Source: Clostridia bacterium (GTDB lineage: Bacteria; Bacillota; Clostridia; Oscillospirales; Acutalibacteraceae). Taken from it: a stretch of 64,000 nucleotides of DNA. The DNA lies in the NCBI GenBank assembly GCA_017543285.1, contig JAFYGK010000029.1, positions 1-64,000 on the forward strand. The letters run 5' to 3'. Both the position numbers and the translations under genes were made by a program. Of this stretch, positions 33,559 to 42,347 are shown piece by piece. The first letter of the stretch is position 1. Every line of letters begins with the position of its first letter. Below the pieces are notes generated by a model. The model searched no databases and had not been told where the DNA came from. It saw only the letters and a list, made by a program, of their open reading frames with translations.

Positions 33559-34833
33559 TCAGTCTTTGTCCGTGTCCGCATCCTTTTCCCTGTCTTCAGC
33601 CCTGTCCTTATCCCCGTCCTTTTCTTTGCCTTTGCCCTTTTCCTTGTCCCTGTCCTTTTTCTTTTTCTTCTTTTTGGGATTTTTCGCCCTTTCCTTTTCC
33701 GCCTCGGCGGCTATTTCACCGTACCGTTCCAGAACGTCGTCCACAAGCTCGCTCCAAGGAATCGGTATGGTGCTTTTGGCCCTCTCCCCCATTTCGGCAA
33801 GCCGGCGCGTATCATTCAGGGCGACGTTCATTACACGGGCGAGATCCCCGGAATTGTCCTCGCAGAGCAGACCGTTTTCGCCGTCTGTTATACATTCGGC
33901 GGCGGCGCTGCCTCTGACTACGACCGAGGGAGTCCCCATAGCGGCGGCCTCGCGCACAACAAGGCCAGAGGTGTCATAAAGAGAGGGGAATACGAAAAGC
34001 TGCGCCCTTTTATAAAGAGAATCAAGAATATCCGGATCGCTGATATGTCCGGTGAATATCGCTTTTTCACCCAGACCCAGCTCATCGGCAAGCCGGCGCA
34101 GCTCCTTTTCGTGAGGCCCCTGCCCGGCGAGGACAAGACGAAAATCGCTTTGCAGTCCGGCCGCCGCCTCTAAAATGCGCGCGATATTCTTTTTGCGGTT
34201 TATCTGCCCGACAAAGAGAAGCACGGGCTTGTCGCCCAGGCCGTATTTTTCCGATACAGCAGCTTCTCCGCCGTCGGAGGCGGCGCGTATATCGGTGCCG
34301 TTGGGCATTACCCTTATATCTCCCTTATACCCATAGCTGCGAAGGGTCTGCGCCGACGATTCGCTGACCGCCCACACCTCTGTGCACTTTTCATAGAAAT
34401 CAACGACGTATTTTACGCCGACCTTTGCCAGCAGCTCAACGCCGGTGATCTGCAAAAAGTCGTTGTAATACTTTGAATGGAAGGTGCCGACAATGGGCAG
34501 ACGGCGCTTTTGCGCGAAGGAAACACCCGCCTGTCCGGCGATAAATGGGCTGTGGACATGCACGATGTCAGCCGAAATCATATTGAGCCGCTTCTGGCAA
34601 TGCGCGTCAAGAAAGGGCGCTCCCACCCTGTAGCTTTTCATCCGCCAGAGCGGTATTCCGTTGTAATCGACTATTTCAAACGGGTATTTTCCGCGAAAGC
34701 CGGTGTCCGTCATGGGCGCGACAACATAACATTCATGTCCCTTCTGGGCTATGTTCTGCGCGTAGCGGTAAACGACGTTTCCGACCCCGTCCATGATCGG
34801 GATAAAGGAATCGCTGAACTGAACGACACGCAT
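33559..34833 (-). CDS. GT4-family glycosyltransferase with charged C-terminal tail
   Basis: A 424-residue retaining glycosyltransferase of the GT-B fold. The N-terminal domain starts MRVVQFSDSFIPIMDGVGNVV, typical of glycolipid mannosyl- or glucosyltransferases of Gram-positive bacteria. The C-terminal domain has LLFVGQINRKKN and PSLYDTSGLVVREAAAMG, with the Glu of the EX7E-type donor site. The last 45 residues are almost only Lys, Asp, Glu, Arg and Gly and lie beyond the catalytic fold. ATG follows GGGAGG. Likely acts at the membrane on a lipid acceptor; the product is not known. Confidence 0.88.
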   Translation of the reverse strand: MRVVQFSDSFIPIMDGVGNVVYRYAQNIAQKGHECYVVAPMTDTGFRGKYPFEIVDYNGIPLWRMKSYRVGAPFLDAHCQKRLNMISADIVHVHSPFIAGQAGVSFAQKRRLPIVGTFHSKYYNDFLQITGVELLAKVGVKYVVDFYEKCTEVWAVSESSAQTLRSYGYKGDIRVMPNGTDIRAASDGGEAAVSEKYGLGDKPVLLFVGQINRKKNIARILEAAAGLQSDFRLVLAGQGPHEKELRRLADELGLGEKAIFTGHISDPDILDSLYKRAQLFVFPSLYDTSGLVVREAAAMGTPSVVVRGSAAAECITDGENGLLCEDNSGDLARVMNVALNDTRRLAEMGERAKSTIPIPWSELVDDVLERYGEIAAEAEKERAKNPKKKKKKKDRDKEKGKGKEKDGDKDRAEDREKDADTDKD

Positions 34834-35005
34834 TTACAATACACCTCCCGGCGGGGTATTCTTATATATATGATACCATATTATAAAGCGGTTGTCACCT
34901 GAAACTGATTTTGTCCGGAGAAAACCCGACGGCTTCGGGGCGCAGCACAATCCGGAAAAGGGAAATGAATGCGCCGCGCGGGACGGCTCTCCGGGCTTTG
35001 GGTCC

Positions 35006-35069
35006 TGCCGCGGCGCCGGACTTTAACAGCAAGAGGCTGCCGCGGCGCCGGACTTTAACAGCAAGAGGC
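35006..35069. repeat. Two exact 32-bp tandem repeats beside dnaA
   Basis: The 32-bp unit starting TGCCGCGGCGCCGGACTTTA occurs at 35006-35037 and 35038-35069. Each contains AGCAAGAGGC, which forms the left arm of the hairpin at 35060-35097, so the repeat duplicates one arm of the dnaA terminator. Confidence 0.95.
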
Positions 35070-35097
35070 TGCCGCATTTTCGCGGCAGCCTCTTGCT
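35060..35097 (-). terminator. 16-bp perfect hairpin downstream of dnaA
   Basis: AGCAAGAGGCTGCCGC (35060-35075) pairs with 35082-35097 across a six-base loop. The T-run is weak. A second identical left arm lies at 35028-35043. Confidence 0.7.
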
Positions 35098-35133
35098 CTG
35101 AATTGGGTTTCGATATATGGGAAAATCGTAATA

Positions 35134-36495
35134 TCACTTGTCCCTGATGTTTTTTATTATGTCGGTTACCTGCGCCTTGAAGCGCGAATCCTTTTCCATG
35201 CGCTTGGATACCTCGTCGAGACTGTAGATCATTGTGGCATAATTTCTGCCGCCGACCTCTTTTCCGATGTCCACAAGGCTCATCTGCGTTATGTCGCGTA
35301 TGGCGAAGATGGCGACCTGACGGGCAAGGGATATGTTGCCCGAGCGTTTTTTGGAGACAATATCCTCTGACGAAACCCCGAAGGTGCGGCTCACCTCGGT
35401 GATTATCTGCTCAATGGTCACCGGCAGCGGCTGGTCGTCGTTGAGTACGTCGCGTATGGCTGTCTGCGCGATGGCGACGGTCGCCTTTTCACCGGTCAGC
35501 TCGGTATAGGCCTTTATCTTGGTAACGGCGCCGTCGAGCTGTCTGATGTTTTTGTTCAGCTTCTCGGCTATGTATTTTGTTATATCCTGCGGCATGTCGA
35601 AGCCGATCTGCTGAGCCTTGCGCTCGACGATGGCTATTCTCGTTTCAAGGTCGGGGAAGGAAATATCGGCAAAAACGCCCCACTCAAACCTGTTGCGAAG
35701 ACGCTCGTCCAGAGCCTTTATCTCCTTTGGCGGACGATCTGAGGCAAAGACGATCTGTCTGCCCGCCTGATAGAGGGTCTCGAATGTGTGGAACAGCTCG
35801 ACCTGAAGCGCCTCCTTGCCGGATACAAACTGCACGTCGTCCATAAGCAGCACATGGGCCTTTCGGTATTTTTCCCTGAATTCCGAAGGGGTTATCGAGC
35901 CGTCCGGCTTGAGAGAATCGACGAACTCGTTTAAAAAATCGTCGCCCTTGACATAAATGATGTTGAGCGATGGATTTTCCGAATACATCTTGTTGCGTAT
36001 GGCAAAGAGGAGATGCGTTTTGCCCAGTCCCGACGGTCCGTAAAGAAACAGCGGGTTGTACTCGGCGCCCGGCTTGGAGGCGACCGCCTTGCACATGCTG
36101 TAGGGAAATTTATTTGACTGTCCTACAACGAAGGTGTCGAAGGTATATTTGTGGGCGACGCCGATCGTCTCGTTAAAGGGTCCGGACAGCGGAGTCCTGT
36201 TCGGGATGACATGCACGCCGTTCGCATCGACGCGGACCGGCTGCTGTTCCTCCCGCGCGACTATATTAAAAACCGGCACAAAGCCGAAAACCTCTTTGAA
36301 GCCTGCCGTGATAAGTGTGAGATAGTGATTTTCGATTATTTCCTTCTGAAACTGCGTGCGAACCGAAAAGGTTGCCACATTATCCACCAGATCGACGGGG
36401 GTCAAGCCCTTTACGAAAGCGGAATAGGCCGTTTCGGTGAGGTTGCGCTGACAGTACTGCGCCACCTGCTCCCACGCGTCTATGAATGAATTCAT
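35134..36495 (-). CDS. dnaA: Chromosomal replication initiator DnaA with unusual box-recognition loop
   Basis: AAA+ initiator that binds origin repeats and opens the DNA. 453 residues, normal length. Domain I is at 1-80, a short linker follows, then the AAA+ domain with Walker A GPSGLGKT (153-160) and Walker B MDDVQF, and the C-terminal DNA-binding domain. In that domain the usual GGRDHTTV signature reads GGRNYATM (415-422), so the residues matching E. coli Asp433, His434 and Thr435 are Asn, Tyr and Ala, while the Arg matching Arg399 (R384) is kept. ATG follows AAGGAG. No dnaN lies next to it. Confidence 0.96.
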   Translation of the reverse strand: MNSFIDAWEQVAQYCQRNLTETAYSAFVKGLTPVDLVDNVATFSVRTQFQKEIIENHYLTLITAGFKEVFGFVPVFNIVAREEQQPVRVDANGVHVIPNRTPLSGPFNETIGVAHKYTFDTFVVGQSNKFPYSMCKAVASKPGAEYNPLFLYGPSGLGKTHLLFAIRNKMYSENPSLNIIYVKGDDFLNEFVDSLKPDGSITPSEFREKYRKAHVLLMDDVQFVSGKEALQVELFHTFETLYQAGRQIVFASDRPPKEIKALDERLRNRFEWGVFADISFPDLETRIAIVERKAQQIGFDMPQDITKYIAEKLNKNIRQLDGAVTKIKAYTELTGEKATVAIAQTAIRDVLNDDQPLPVTIEQIITEVSRTFGVSSEDIVSKKRSGNISLARQVAIFAIRDITQMSLVDIGKEVGGRNYATMIYSLDEVSKRMEKDSRFKAQVTDIIKNIRDK

Positions 36496-36535
36496 ATAGT
36501 GTCTCCTTACAAAATCCGATTAAATTCTAAAGTAA

Positions 36536-36563
36536 ATTATACCATATTTAATTAAAAAATCAA
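36536..36563 (-). promoter_or_regulatory. Promoter of dnaA
   Basis: Minus-strand TTGATT (36558-36563) and TATAAT (36536-36541), 16-bp spacer, about 40 bases before the ATG. Confidence 0.7.
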
Positions 36564-36596
36564 TAAAAAATTATGGACACAAGCTATGCAAAAATA

Positions 36597-36605
36597 TGTT
36601 GAAAA
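36597..36605 (-). promoter_or_regulatory. TTTTCAACA site upstream of dnaA
   Basis: Exact TTTTCAACA on the minus strand, 33 bases upstream of the dnaA -35. The same 9-mer occurs twice in the repeat cluster at 61216-61513. Candidate DnaA box for autoregulation. Confidence 0.5.
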
Positions 36606-36679
36606 TGCAGGGAGGGAGATCGTGCGGGGCACGCAATCGGCGGCGCGGGGGCAAGGACGTCCCTCCTCTCTCCGCTCTA

Positions 36680-36710
36680 AAAAAATCCTGCCCAAAGGGC
36701 AGGATTTTTT
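36680..36710. terminator. Terminator of the SDR gene
   Basis: Perfect 14-bp stem AAAAAATCCTGCCC with GGGCAGGATTTTTT around AAA; the SDR stop codon overlaps its edge. Bidirectional. Confidence 0.92.
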
Positions 36711-37503
36711 ATCCGTACAGCTTTCCTTCAATATAATTTACGGCCTTTGCCGGCAGCAGCTTGTTCAAAAAGGTAAACAGCCTGTATTTACCTCCGACAG
36801 TGTAAAGCGGACGGGGATTTTTCGCGCATGCCGCCTTGAAAATAACTCCGGCTATCTTTTCCGGACGCATTCCGGCTCGCTCGTCCTTTTCCATCGCCTT
36901 GACGGCGTGGGATATGCTGCCGTTGTAGGTATCGTCGCCCGATTCGTTTTTCAGGCGGTTGTCGGTAAAGCCTGTCGCAGTATCGCCCGGCATGACGGCG
37001 CATACCTTTATATTGAACCGCTTCACCTCGTTGGCAAGGGTTAGGGTCAGCGCGTTCACGGCCGATTTGGAAGCCGAATAAAGACTCTGGTATGGTACCG
37101 GCAGCACTCCGGCTACCGAGCTGACGTTGACGATATGCCCTCCGCCGTTTTCCCTCATATTGGGCACGGCCTGCTTTATGCAGCGCAGCATACCGAAATA
37201 ATTTACGTCGAGCTGCCGCTTTGCAGCGTCAATGTCCGTCGTCTCGACAGCGCCCGATATGCCGTATCCGGCGTTGTTGACGAGCACGTCAATCGCCTGG
37301 CACTGTTTTATTATGCCGTCGAACGCTTCCTTCACCCTGCCGTCGTTTGTAATGTCCACATCAATATGGGTGATTCCGTCGCGGCTTTGCCCGCTTCTGG
37401 ACAGTTCGAATACGCGGTATCCTTTTTCCCGGAAGAGCTTTGCCGCTGCGGCTCCGATTCCGCGGCTGCCTCCGGTAATGACCGCCGTTTTTTGTCTCTC
37501 CAT
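36709..37503 (-). CDS. Short-chain dehydrogenase/reductase
   Basis: A 264-residue NAD(P)-dependent Rossmann-fold oxidoreductase. The cofactor motif is TGGSRGIGAAAA near residues 9-20, NNAGYG gives the central strand, and the catalytic residues are Ser in NVSSVAG and Tyr/Lys in YSASKSAV. ATG at 37503 is preferred because GAGGTG lies seven bases upstream. The C-terminal part (residues about 205-264) is longer than the simplest SDRs. It is transcribed alone. The substrate cannot be read from sequence. The 473 bases upstream to gltX contain no supported gene. Confidence 0.9.
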   Translation of the reverse strand: MERQKTAVITGGSRGIGAAAAKLFREKGYRVFELSRSGQSRDGITHIDVDITNDGRVKEAFDGIIKQCQAIDVLVNNAGYGISGAVETTDIDAAKRQLDVNYFGMLRCIKQAVPNMRENGGGHIVNVSSVAGVLPVPYQSLYSASKSAVNALTLTLANEVKRFNIKVCAVMPGDTATGFTDNRLKNESGDDTYNGSISHAVKAMEKDERAGMRPEKIAGVIFKAACAKNPRPLYTVGGKYRLFTFLNKLLPAKAVNYIEGKLYG

Positions 37504-37976
37504 TTCTTTCACCTCTGTTAAGATTAAGAATATCACATTATATTTATTAAATCAACAGTAATATTTGTCCCGCGAGTTTTCCGGCTTCCCGCGGTTATAG
37601 GCGGAATCCGGGCTCCGGCGTGCGTAAAACCAGCTCATGCGGTTTTTCGGGAGATAATCAGCGAAAAGCCTGTACTGTTTAAGACGGAACAATTATTTAC
37701 GCTTTATTATTGACACGGTTTTAAGCGGGATAGTATAAATGCGGGCGCGGCTTTGCTTTTTTAATTGGCTTTTTATCGGGCCGGAGGGTCTGCGCGCGGC
37801 TTTGGCAGCTCGCCCGGAAGGAAAACGGCCGGCCGTACCGCCCCCCCGCAGGCGCCGCCGTCCGAAGACGTTAAAAGCAGGACATATCCTTGCGAATACG
37901 CCCTGCCGTTTACAGAACATTTATAAATATAAGCCGGCCGTGATAAAAATGTGTGAAACCGTTTTGCCGTCCTGCT

Positions 37977-39620
37977 TTAAAGACTTTCCGCGAATTCCTT
38001 TATCCTGCCGACGACCCTTTCATATCCCAGAAGCTGCTCGATATAATACAGATCGGGCGTGTTCGTTCTGCCGGTGACTGCGGCGCGGATTATCGTCGAC
38101 ACGTCGCCTATATGCCCCTTGTAGCTTTCGGGCGACTGCTTGTATGCCTTGGTCTCGCGCGCAAAGCCCAGCGTATCGCACACGGTTTTCATGCGCTCGA
38201 ACCACTCGTCCTTGCTGTCGTTTTGGTCGTAAACACCGGCGTATGCCGCTAAAACAGCCTTTGCGTCGGCGGCGTCGTATTTTGCCAGAAGCTCGGCCGA
38301 CGGCCTGAGAAACAGCTCGTCAAACATAAAGGCGACATAATCCCTGACCTCGCTCCATTTTGCTATATCCTTGCGCGGTTTGGGATTGTCGCGGTCTATG
38401 GCAAATATGCCCTTGGAATAGCCCTCGTCGCGTGACAGCAGCGAATAAAGCCCGGCGTCGTATTCCTTCGCCCAGTCGGCCGCCAGATCGTAAACCGTGT
38501 CGGCGGTCATGCGTGAGATGGTGTTTTTGCTTACGTCGTTGAGCTTGTTTAAATCAAACAGCGCCCCCGACTGGCTCATCTTTCGCAGCTCGAAATTGAA
38601 TTCACCGACGTCCGCCCTGGGATTGGCGCGGCGAAAATCCTCATATGCCGAGCTTGCTATGGTCATGAGATATTCCGACACCGACTGCATGGGATAGCCT
38701 GCCTCGCGGTAGAAGGAAACGGCCGCCTCGGGATCCTTGCGCTTGGACAGCTTGCGCTTGCCGCCGTTTTCCTCCTTCATGATCGGAGCGACATGGGCGT
38801 AATTGGGCGCCTTGAATCCCAGCATGTAAAACATCTGAAGATGGATCGGCACCGAAGAGATCCATTCGTCGCCGCGGATGACGGTGGTAGTACCCATGAG
38901 ATGATCGTCAATGACGTGGGCAAAGTGGTATGTAGGTATGCCGTCGGCCTTGAGGATAACCGTATCCTGAATATTCTCCGGCATCTCTATTTTGCCTCTG
39001 ATGGAATCCTTGAACTTTATGCGTCTGCTTTCGTCGCCGCACGAGCGCAGCCGCACGACAAAGCTCCTGCCCTCGTCGATGAGCTTTTGCGCCTCATCCG
39101 GCGTTATGCCGCGGTATTTGGCGTATTGGCCGTAAATGCCCGGATTCTGCTTATTCTTTTCCTGTTCGGCGCGGATCTCCTCAAGCTCGCCTTCGGTCAT
39201 AAAGCAGGGGTATGCCTTGCCCTCATCCATCAGCTTTTTGGCGAACACCCTGTAAATATCGCGGCGCTGCGACTGCTGATAGGGACCGTAACCGCCCTTT
39301 TGCCCCGTCGAAGTAAATCCCTCGTCGGCAATGATGCCGAAATCCTCCAGGCCCTTTGTTATAAGCTCGATTCCGCCCTCGACCTCACGCTTTTTGTCGG
39401 TGTCCTCTATTCGGATAAAGAAAACGCCGCCGGTCTTTTTGGCAAGACGGTAGTTTATCATGGCGGTAAAAAGCCCGCCGATATGCAGAAAACCTGTCGG
39501 GCTGGGGGCAAAACGTGTCACCTGCGCGCCCTCGGGCAGGCAGCGCTGCGGGTATCTCTGTGTTATCTCGTCGGGAGTGAGCGTAACGTCGGGGAAGATG
39601 ACGTCGGACATATTTGGCAT
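37977..39620 (-). CDS. gltX: Glutamyl-tRNA synthetase
   Basis: Charges tRNA-Glu (and perhaps tRNA-Gln) with glutamate. The class I signature is FAPSPTGFLHIGG (HIGG at 46-49) and the second signature is KLSKRKD near 294-300. It is 547 residues, longer than the common 470-500, with about 30 extra residues before the Rossmann domain and a long C-terminal anticodon-binding part. ATG at 39620 has GGAGG seven bases upstream. Whether it is discriminating cannot be judged without tRNA-Gln enzymes, which are outside the window. Confidence 0.96.
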   Translation of the reverse strand: MPNMSDVIFPDVTLTPDEITQRYPQRCLPEGAQVTRFAPSPTGFLHIGGLFTAMINYRLAKKTGGVFFIRIEDTDKKREVEGGIELITKGLEDFGIIADEGFTSTGQKGGYGPYQQSQRRDIYRVFAKKLMDEGKAYPCFMTEGELEEIRAEQEKNKQNPGIYGQYAKYRGITPDEAQKLIDEGRSFVVRLRSCGDESRRIKFKDSIRGKIEMPENIQDTVILKADGIPTYHFAHVIDDHLMGTTTVIRGDEWISSVPIHLQMFYMLGFKAPNYAHVAPIMKEENGGKRKLSKRKDPEAAVSFYREAGYPMQSVSEYLMTIASSAYEDFRRANPRADVGEFNFELRKMSQSGALFDLNKLNDVSKNTISRMTADTVYDLAADWAKEYDAGLYSLLSRDEGYSKGIFAIDRDNPKPRKDIAKWSEVRDYVAFMFDELFLRPSAELLAKYDAADAKAVLAAYAGVYDQNDSKDEWFERMKTVCDTLGFARETKAYKQSPESYKGHIGDVSTIIRAAVTGRTNTPDLYYIEQLLGYERVVGRIKEFAESL

Positions 39621-39874
39621 AGAAAAACCTCCGGTTTTTTTAATTTATAATTGAGCGCAGGCGTCGGCAAAGCCGGCAATTATTTCATCTCTGCCTGCGG
39701 TGTCGGTTTGGCGTTTAGCGGCGCGGATTCATCAAAAAAGTTATGCGCGATAAATGAAGATTGATTTAATCGCTGAGCCGGAAATTATAATGCGTCGATT
39801 CGGCAGCCCGGCAGCCCGGCTCTCCGTTTTGAGCGGCCTGCCCTTTGATTTTTATCCTGTCCCCGGCAGAAAAA

Positions 39875-40330
39875 CTAAAACTTATTTCCTTCCAGTTCCA
39901 GCAAAAATCTTTTCGCCGCGGCGCCGCCCGAATAGTTTCCCGTATCGCCGCTCTTTCTAATCACCCTGTGGCACGGAATGATAACGGGAAGCGGATTTTT
40001 TCCGACACAGCTTGCGGCGGCGCGCACGGCCTTTTCGTTATGCGCGGCGGCGGCGATTTCGGAATAGGTGCGGGTCTGGCCGAAGGGTATCCCGGCGACG
40101 GCGCGCCATACATTAACGGCGAGAGGCGAGCCTTCCAGCCTGTATTTTATATCGAAGTGCCGTCGCCTGCCGGAAAAATACTCATGGATCTGCTTCATGG
40201 TCTCGCGGCAGATTTCGTTATCACAAAAATCAGACGGTCCCTGTCTGCCGAACAACAGGCGAAGCAAATACTCATCGTCATATTGGATAGTGATTATACC
40301 GATAGGAGTGCCAAATGACATGCCATACAT
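39875..40330 (-). CDS. ogt: Methylated-DNA--protein-cysteine methyltransferase
   Basis: Repairs O6-methylguanine by moving the methyl group to its own cysteine. The 151-residue protein has the active site IPCHRVI with Cys120 and the DNA-binding helix IPFGQTRTYSEIA. ATG at 40330 has GAGGTG six bases upstream; the longer frame has no ribosome site. It is divergent from pyrK, sharing a 118-base gap. Confidence 0.94.
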   Translation of the reverse strand: MYGMSFGTPIGIITIQYDDEYLLRLLFGRQGPSDFCDNEICRETMKQIHEYFSGRRRHFDIKYRLEGSPLAVNVWRAVAGIPFGQTRTYSEIAAAAHNEKAVRAAASCVGKNPLPVIIPCHRVIRKSGDTGNYSGGAAAKRFLLELEGNKF

Positions 40331-40351
40331 GCTCAACACCTCAAATTGCTG

Positions 40352-40380
40352 TAGACTTTTGCCGCTGTTTTTATTATAAT
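40352..40380 (+). promoter_or_regulatory. Promoter of pyrK-pyrD
   Basis: TAGACT (40352-40357), 17-bp spacer, TATAAT (40375-40380), 69 bases upstream of pyrK. The -35 is weak. Confidence 0.6.
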
Positions 40381-40448
40381 GGTATAAGTGAAAATTTGCA
40401 AATAAAATCGGATTCATTATCAATTTTATTTTGAAAGGCTATGGCTAA

Positions 40449-41204
40449 ATGAAATACTGTCAGGAAGACGCAAGGATCGTTTCCAAAAATAAGATAACGT
40501 CCGACGTTTTTGATTTTGTTATCAGTTGTTCGCAAAGCGCCGCGCTGGCGCAGCCGGGGCAGTTTGTAAATATTCTTGCCGACGGCTTCACTCTGCGCAG
40601 GCCCATATCCATCTGTGAGATCGGTCAGGGCACGCTGCGGCTTGTAATGCAGGTGCGCGGCGACGGAACGGCGCGGATCGCAGAAAAAAACGTCGGGGAC
40701 CGTCTGGACATCGTCGCGCCGCTCGGACACGGCTTTGAAATCGACAGGAGCAAAAGAGCCGTCCTCGTCGGCGGCGGCATAGGGGCGCCTCCCCTTCTGG
40801 AGCTGTCGAAGCGCTTTGACGCCTGCACGGCAATTCTGGGCTTTCGCAGCGCCGACGCGATGATTCTGCAGAATGACTTTGAAAAAAACTGCGAGACGGT
40901 AATAACCACCGACGACGGCAGCGCCGGTATCTGCGGCTTTGTCACACAGCCGCTTGAGGAAATGCTGCGGAGCGGCAGAGCGGACGTCGTTCTGTCCTGC
41001 GGACCGACCCCCATGCTGAGGAATGTCGCCGGACTGTGCAAAAAATACGGCACGCCCTGTCAGGTCAGCATGGAGCAGCGAATGGCCTGCGGGGTCGGGG
41101 CCTGCCTCGTCTGCGCGTGCAAAACAAAATCAGGCATGCGGCATGTCTGCAAAAACGGCCCGGTATTCGATGCGGCGGAGGTGAAGTGGGATGAACAGGC
41201 TTAA
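40449..41204 (+). CDS. pyrK: Dihydroorotate dehydrogenase electron transfer subunit
   Basis: FAD and [2Fe-2S] subunit that passes electrons from PyrD to NAD. 251 residues. The FAD motif is RRPISI near 54-59, the NAD-binding loop is GGGIGAPP near 107-114, and the cluster cysteines are in ACGVGACLVCAC with a later HVC. ATG at 40449 has AAAGG upstream. Its last 14 bases overlap the start of pyrD, so translation is coupled and the complex forms at equal amounts. Confidence 0.96.
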   Translation: MKYCQEDARIVSKNKITSDVFDFVISCSQSAALAQPGQFVNILADGFTLRRPISICEIGQGTLRLVMQVRGDGTARIAEKNVGDRLDIVAPLGHGFEIDRSKRAVLVGGGIGAPPLLELSKRFDACTAILGFRSADAMILQNDFEKNCETVITTDDGSAGICGFVTQPLEEMLRSGRADVVLSCGPTPMLRNVAGLCKKYGTPCQVSMEQRMACGVGACLVCACKTKSGMRHVCKNGPVFDAAEVKWDEQA

Positions 41205-42102
41205 AACGGTCATTTGCGGCGTGGAATTTAAAAATCCGGTCATCGCCGCCAGCGGAAGTTACGGCTTCGGCCGCGAATACAACGAATTTTATCCCATTTC
41301 CGAAATAGGCGGCATAAGCTGCAAGGGCACCACCCTTGAACCGCGCGACGGAAACGCGCCGCCCAGGGTCGCCGAAACCCCCTGCGGAATGCTCAACGCC
41401 GTCGGTCTGCAAAATCCCGGGGTGCGCCATTTTGTCGAAAAGGAAGTCCCGTGGATCAAGGAGCAGGGCACGGTCTGTATAGCCAATATCGCCGGCAACG
41501 CGGTTGAGGATTACGCCGAAGCGGCGGCTGTCGTCAACGACAGCGCGGTCGATATGGTGGAGCTCAATGTTTCCTGCCCCAACGTAAAGCACGGCGGCAT
41601 GCAGTTCGGCACAACCTGCGCGGCCCTGAGCGAGGTCGTCTGCGCCGTCAGGAAAAACCTCGCAAAGCCTCTTATCGTAAAGCTGTCGCCCAATGTCACC
41701 GATATAACCGAGCTGGCGCGCGCCGCGGCCGACTCCGGCGCAGACGCTCTTTCGCTGATAAACACCCTCCTCGGCATGAGGATAGATATAAGGACGCGCA
41801 GACCGGTTCTGCGCAACAACATGGGCGGTTTTTCCGGAAACGCCGTTTTTCCGGTGGCCGTGCGTATGGTATGGCAGGTAAAGAACGCCGTGAATATTCC
41901 CGTTATCGGCATGGGCGGCATAACCGATTATAAGCAAGCCGTCGAAATGATGATGGCGGGCGCCGACGCGATACAGGTGGGCACAGCCAATTTTACCGAT
42001 CCCTTTGCCATGCCGAAGATAATAAACGGACTTCAAAGGTACTGTGAGGATAACGGTATCGGGAACATCGGGGAAATAGTCGGAACCGTAAGGGCATGGT
42101 GA
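41191..42102 (+). CDS. pyrD: Dihydroorotate dehydrogenase, class 1B catalytic subunit
   Basis: Oxidises dihydroorotate to orotate with FMN. 303 residues. The catalytic Cys is in NVSCPNVKHGG, and the FMN/phosphate segment is GMGGITDYKQAVEMMMAGADAIQVGTA. Class 1B is shown by Cys as base and by the PyrK partner immediately upstream. The ATG lies inside the pyrK end. Confidence 0.97.
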   Translation: MNRLKTVICGVEFKNPVIAASGSYGFGREYNEFYPISEIGGISCKGTTLEPRDGNAPPRVAETPCGMLNAVGLQNPGVRHFVEKEVPWIKEQGTVCIANIAGNAVEDYAEAAAVVNDSAVDMVELNVSCPNVKHGGMQFGTTCAALSEVVCAVRKNLAKPLIVKLSPNVTDITELARAAADSGADALSLINTLLGMRIDIRTRRPVLRNNMGGFSGNAVFPVAVRMVWQVKNAVNIPVIGMGGITDYKQAVEMMMAGADAIQVGTANFTDPFAMPKIINGLQRYCEDNGIGNIGEIVGTVRAW

Positions 42103-42239
42103 CCTGACGGAACGAGAACGGCGGCATTGACCTCCGTGTCCGAACATGCCGCGCGGCGTACATTTTTTCCGTTTTCCGCCTGCCGGCGTCCAAAACCTTC
42201 CGCATATGCTCCAAAGCTGAACTCCGGGCCATTTTGCTA

Positions 42240-42268
42240 TTGACATATTCTTAACGAAGTTATAAAAT
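42240..42268 (+). promoter_or_regulatory. Promoter of serC-serA
   Basis: TTGACA (42240-42245), 17-bp spacer, TAAAAT (42263-42268), 79 bases upstream of serC. Confidence 0.75.
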
Positions 42269-42347
42269 ATACATTGAATATATATCCGAATATTCGTATT
42301 GTTACAAATTTCGGTCTATTATACTTTATTGGAGGTTTTTCTATATT

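Noticed and set aside
36560..36580. Canonical DnaA box near dnaA
   Set aside because: The closest match, TTATGGACA, differs at two positions from TTATCCACA and stands alone.
41065..42246. 393-residue minus-strand frame opposite pyrD
   Set aside because: Antisense shadow of pyrD with a composition unlike a real protein.
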